Assembly: GCA_040220855.1 (NCBI GenBank)
Contig: JAVJVZ010000020.1
Span: 1-64,000 of the forward strand
Direction: 5' to 3'
Length of the DNA: 64,000 nt
Origin: JACKNG01 sp040220855
GTDB lineage: Bacteria > Pseudomonadota > Gammaproteobacteria > Ga0077536
Shown: piece by piece, positions 60,896 to 64,000 of the stretch
How positions within the stretch are numbered: the stretch's first letter is position 1
Layout: each line of letters starts with the position of its first letter
Made by a program: the position numbers and the translations under genes
The notes under the pieces: model-generated
The model's input: only the letters and a program-made list of their open reading frames with translations
The model's database searches: none
Told to the model about the DNA's origin: nothing

Positions 60896-61528
60896 ATGAA
60901 GTCCCTCTACATCCGCGTCCATCCCACGCATCCGCAGAAGCGTCTCGTGCAGCAGGCGGCCGACATCCTGGCGCGCGACGGCGTGCTGGTGTGCCCGACC
61001 GACGCCAGTTATTCACTGATCTGCCGTGTCGGCAGCAAGTCGGCCGAAGACCGTATCCGCGCCATCCGTCACGTCGAGCGCAGCCATTATTTCACGCTGC
61101 TGTTCCATGACCTCGCGCTTGCCGCGCAGTACGCCAAGATCTCAAACTCCGCCTTCCGCCTGTTGCGAATGCTGACGCCCGGGCCCTACACCTTCATCCT
61201 CGCGGCCACCCGCGAGACACCGCGTCGACTGCAGGATCCGAAGCGTCGCATGGTCGGCATGCGCATCCCCGATCATCCCTTCCTGCGCGAGCTGCTCGCC
61301 GAGGTCGGCGAGCCGCTGCTCGGATCGACCCTCATGAACGACGAACTCGAGATGCCTTACGCCGAGCCGGAGGACATGGCGCGTGCCGTCGGCCATGCGG
61401 TCGATGCGGTGGTCGATGCGGGCGCCATCGGCATCGAGATGACCACCGTGCTCGATCTTGCCGCAGATGCACCGGTACTCGTGCGCGAGGGCAAGGGCGA
61501 TATCAGCGGCATCGCCGAGCTCGGCTGA
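60896..61528 (+). CDS. yciO: YciO-type Sua5/YrdC/YwlC-family protein
   Basis: The 210-residue protein shows PTDASYSLICRVGSKSAEDR, then FTLLFHDL, LTPGPYTFILAATRETPRRL and GMRIPDHPFLRELL. This is the YrdC-like nucleotide-binding fold with the YciO subtype features rather than the TsaC tRNA-threonylcarbamoyl synthase features. Its activity is less certain than TsaC's. It is divergent from bolA and 4 nt ahead of the M50 protease gene. Confidence 0.9.
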   Translation: MKSLYIRVHPTHPQKRLVQQAADILARDGVLVCPTDASYSLICRVGSKSAEDRIRAIRHVERSHYFTLLFHDLALAAQYAKISNSAFRLLRMLTPGPYTFILAATRETPRRLQDPKRRMVGMRIPDHPFLRELLAEVGEPLLGSTLMNDELEMPYAEPEDMARAVGHAVDAVVDAGAIGIEMTTVLDLAADAPVLVREGKGDISGIAELG

Positions 61529-61532
61529 GACG

Positions 61533-62180
61533 ATGGGCGATCTCGCATTGCTGCCCTTGTTGCTGCTGCCAGCGGTGCTGGCGGTGACGATGCACGAGGT
61601 TGCGCATGGCTGGGTCGCGCTGCAACTCGGCGACACCACCGCGGCGGATGCCGGGCGACTGTCGTTCAATCCCCTGCGCCATGTCGATCCGGTCGGCACG
61701 GTGCTGGTGCCGGCCGCACTCTACCTGCTCGGCGAGCTGGTTTTCGGGACCAAGCTGTTCTTCGGCTGGGCGCGGCCGGTGCCCGTTCGCTGGAACCGCT
61801 TGTTCCCGGTGCGCCCGGGCATTGCGGCGGTGGCCTTCGCAGGGCCGGCCGCCAACCTCCTGATGCTCGCTGGCTGGTGCATCCTTGCGCTCGCCCTGAA
61901 GCACCTCGGTGGGGCCAGTGCCGCTTTGATCTACATGTGTGAGGCTGGGATAATATTCAACGCAGCAATCATGGTCATCAACCTCATCCCCATCCCGCCG
62001 CTGGATGGCAGCCGTATCGTTACCGCGATGCTGCCAGCCGCCTGGGCCGTGCGCTACAACCGCCTCGAAGCCTACGGACTGGTCATCATCCTGGCCCTGC
62101 TGGCGACCGGCTTGCTGCAGCGAATCGTCGGTCCGGCGCTCGGGCAGCTCGCCATGCTGTTCGATGCGCTCGGACTGTGA
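61533..62180 (+). CDS. Site-2-type membrane zinc metalloprotease (M50 family)
   Basis: The 215-residue protein is almost entirely membrane segments. The zinc motif HEVAH (21-25) lies in the first helix and the third ligand in NLIPIPPLDGSR. FGWARPVPVRWNRLFPVRPG is the conserved loop of this group-III-like family, which lacks a PDZ domain and so is not RseP. The ATG is 4 nt after yciO. The substrate is unknown. Confidence 0.91.
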   Translation: MGDLALLPLLLLPAVLAVTMHEVAHGWVALQLGDTTAADAGRLSFNPLRHVDPVGTVLVPAALYLLGELVFGTKLFFGWARPVPVRWNRLFPVRPGIAAVAFAGPAANLLMLAGWCILALALKHLGGASAALIYMCEAGIIFNAAIMVINLIPIPPLDGSRIVTAMLPAAWAVRYNRLEAYGLVIILALLATGLLQRIVGPALGQLAMLFDALGL

Positions 62181-62258
62181 GCGCCCGGGCTATGAATGCG
62201 GAGGCGACCCCGCGCGCAGCATGCCGCGCAGCCGACCCGATCAGCAGGAACGCGTGAC

Positions 62259-63470
62259 ATGTCCATAGCCGCCAACCGTCGTGTGCTGTCCGGCATGCGC
62301 CCGACTGGCCAGTTGCATCTCGGCCACTACCACGGTGTGCTCAAGAACTGGATCCAGCTGCAGCACGAGTACGAGTGCTTCTTCTTCGTCGCCGACTGGC
62401 ACGCACTGACGACCAGCTACGACGACACCGCGATCATCGGCGAATCGGTCTACGACATCGTCGTCGACTGGTTGTCGGTCGGCATCAACCCCGGCGAGGC
62501 AACGCTGTTCGTACAGTCACGCGTACCCGAGCATGCCGAGCTGCATCTGCTGTTGTCGATGATCACACCGATCAGCTGGCTCGAGCGTGTGCCGAGTTAC
62601 AAGGATCAGCAGGAGAAGCTGCGCGAACGCGATCTCTCTACCTACGGATTCCTCGGTTATCCCCTGTTGCAGGCAGCGGACATCCTCATCTACAAGGCTG
62701 GCCACGTGCCTGTCGGCGAGGACCAGGTGGCTCACATCGAGCTGTCGCGCGAGGTCGCGCGGCGCTTCAACCATCTGTACGGCCGCGAACCGGATTTCGA
62801 GCAGAAGGCCGAGGCGGCGGCGAAGAAGATGGGGCGCAAGAACGCCAAGCTCTATTTCGAGATCCGGCGTACCTACCAGGAGGATGGCGACCTGTCGGCG
62901 CTGGAGAAGGGCCGCGCCCTGCTCGAGGCGCAGCAGAACATCAGCCTCGGCGACCGCGAACGCCTGCTCGGTTACCTCGAGGGGGGAGGCAAGGTCATCC
63001 TGCCCGAGCCGCAGGCGCTGCTGACGCCGGAATCCAAGATGCCCGGACTCGATGGCGAGAAGATGTCGAAGTCCTACCAGAACACCATCGCGCTGCGCGA
63101 GGCGCCGGAATCGGTGACGCAGAAACTGCGCACCATGCCGACCGACCCGGCGCGCGTGCGGCGTACCGATCCGGGTGATCCGCAGAAGTGCCCGGTGTGG
63201 CGCTTCCACGAGATCTATTCCGACGACGCGGTGCGCCAGTGGGCGCGCGAGGGTTGCACCACCGCCGGGATCGGCTGCCTCGACTGCAAGCAACCCGTGA
63301 TCGACGCCGTGCTCGCCGAGCAACAGCCGATTCGCGAGCGCAGCAAGGAGTTCCTCGACGATCCGGATACCGTGCGCGCGATCATCGACGAAGGCTGCGA
63401 AGCGGCGCGCGACGTCGCGCGTGACACGCTCGACGACGTGCGCCAGGCGATGAGCCTGGTGTACCGGTGA
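62259..63470 (+). CDS. trpS: Tryptophanyl-tRNA synthetase with a Cys4 (Fe-S-like) C-terminal motif
   Basis: The 403-residue class I synthetase shows the HIGH-type motif GQLHLGHYHG, and GEKMSKSYQNTIALR as KMSKS. It is about 70 residues longer than E. coli TrpS. The extension contains Cys311-x21-Cys333-x6-Cys340-x2-Cys343, close to the Cys motif that binds a [4Fe-4S] cluster in Thermotoga maritima TrpRS. AGGA precedes the ATG. It follows the M50 gene by 78 nt and abuts scpA. Confidence 0.94.
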   Translation: MSIAANRRVLSGMRPTGQLHLGHYHGVLKNWIQLQHEYECFFFVADWHALTTSYDDTAIIGESVYDIVVDWLSVGINPGEATLFVQSRVPEHAELHLLLSMITPISWLERVPSYKDQQEKLRERDLSTYGFLGYPLLQAADILIYKAGHVPVGEDQVAHIELSREVARRFNHLYGREPDFEQKAEAAAKKMGRKNAKLYFEIRRTYQEDGDLSALEKGRALLEAQQNISLGDRERLLGYLEGGGKVILPEPQALLTPESKMPGLDGEKMSKSYQNTIALREAPESVTQKLRTMPTDPARVRRTDPGDPQKCPVWRFHEIYSDDAVRQWAREGCTTAGIGCLDCKQPVIDAVLAEQQPIRERSKEFLDDPDTVRAIIDEGCEAARDVARDTLDDVRQAMSLVYR

Positions 63471-63478
63471 GCGCGGCG

Positions 63479-64000
63479 ATGAGCAGCGGGGAGGAAATCA
63501 CGGTGGTGGACGTAGCACAGCCGACCCAGGTCGAGATGCCGTTCGCGGTGGTGCAGGGCACGCCGATCACGGAGCCTCCGAAGGATCTCTATATCCCGCC
63601 CGACGCGCTCGAAGTGTTTCTCGAAGCTTTCGAGGGGCCGCTCGATCTGTTGCTCTACCTGATCAAGCGCCAGAACCTCGACATTCTCGACATCCCCATC
63701 GCGCGAATCACCGAGCAGTACATGTCCTACATCGAGATGATGCAGGAGCTCAAGCTCGAACTCGCCGCAGAGTACCTGGTGATGGCAGCGATGCTGGCTG
63801 AGATCAAGTCGCGCATGCTGTTGCCGCGCCCGCGCAAGGAAGAGGACCAGGAATCCGATCCGCGTGCCGAGCTGGTGCGCCGACTGCAGGAATACGAGCG
63901 CTTCAAGAAGGCGGCGGAGGACATCGACGAGCTGCCGCGCCAGGAGCGCGAGTGGTTCGATGTCGTCATCGCGTTCGAACGCGATCGCGAGCAGCAGCCG
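63479..64000 (+). CDS. scpA: Segregation and condensation protein A, C-terminus beyond window edge
   Basis: The N-terminal 174 codons of the kleisin subunit of the ScpAB-SMC/MksB-type chromosome condensin are present. FLEAFEGPLDLLLYLIKRQN and then LDILDIPIARITEQYMSYIE form the kleisin N-terminal helix set, and AAEYLVMAAMLAEIKSRMLL is the second signature. An extra 45-residue N-terminal region precedes it. A GTG at 63467 overlapping the trpS stop is an equally possible start. The trpS-scpA order is common in gamma- and betaproteobacteria. Confidence 0.93.
   Translation, partial: MSSGEEITVVDVAQPTQVEMPFAVVQGTPITEPPKDLYIPPDALEVFLEAFEGPLDLLLYLIKRQNLDILDIPIARITEQYMSYIEMMQELKLELAAEYLVMAAMLAEIKSRMLLPRPRKEEDQESDPRAELVRRLQEYERFKKAAEDIDELPRQEREWFDVVIAFERDREQQP

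Overview
This 64 kb window is chromosomal DNA of a GC-rich (roughly two-thirds GC) Gram-negative bacterium, most likely a gammaproteobacterium. The grounds are gene order and gene type: tig-clpP-clpX-lon-hupB-(tRNA)-ppiD, ampD-ampE, the fused kinase-like/GNAT ArgA, clpS-clpA, lpxH, lpxD, and ppsR divergent from ppsA. I see no rRNA, phage, insertion sequence or CRISPR array. Most of the window is core metabolism and protein quality control, with a few accessory islands.

Layout. 1-3 kb: ppsR and ppsA (PEP synthase switch). 3-9.4 kb, minus strand: a run of retropepsin-like protease, AGCS symporter, nadC, an mtdA-like C1 dehydrogenase, a YedK-type SRAP protein, a Sel1/SPOR protein and an unrecognised protein. 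9.6-12.1 kb: egtD, ampD, ampE. 12.1-14.2 kb: lpxH, ppiB and a Pro-Arg-His-Lys tRNA operon with a clear promoter. 14.3-17.1 kb: a Ser/Thr kinase-HDOD fusion, a SnoaL-like protein and a glutaredoxin-like envelope protein. 17.4-26.1 kb: tRNA-Leu, tig, clpP, clpX, lon, hupB, tRNA-Val, tRNA-Asp, a strong terminator, and ppiD. 26-28 kb: a DAACS symporter and fabI on the minus strand. 28.4-38.1 kb: a peptide-type ABC importer (lipoprotein SBP, two permeases, fused double ATPase) interrupted by a thiolase and a FadB/FadJ-like protein in one tight operon. 38-45 kb: MATE pump, DUF427 protein, nitroreductase, a peroxiredoxin-like selenoprotein, glutathione reductase, HMG-CoA lyase and an EamA transporter. 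45.5-53.5 kb: lpxD, a VKOR-thioredoxin fusion, pgpA, a lytic transglycosylase, ilvD, argE-argA and a MaoC hydratase. 53.8-64 kb: clpS-clpA, aceA, dapE-methyltransferase and bolA, YciO, a site-2-type protease, a Cys-motif TrpS, and the start of scpA.

The most notable item is at 41088-41636 (minus strand). A secreted peroxiredoxin/AhpC-TSA protein has an in-frame UGA exactly where the peroxidatic cysteine belongs, and a stem-loop with a GU-containing loop lies 21 nt downstream. This is the signature of bacterial selenocysteine insertion. It lies downstream of, and on the same strand as, glutathione reductase, which suggests a thiol-peroxide defence module and predicts selA/selB/selC/selD elsewhere in the genome.

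Other points of interest are an MtdA-like methylene-tetrahydropterin dehydrogenase in an NAD/housekeeping operon, beta-oxidation genes embedded in an ABC importer operon, a kinase-HDOD fusion, an orphan DNA methyltransferase between dapE and bolA, and a possible iron-sulfur tryptophanyl-tRNA synthetase. Start sites were chosen by protein family and Shine-Dalgarno (SD) fit. Promoters and hairpins were read by eye and are proposals only.
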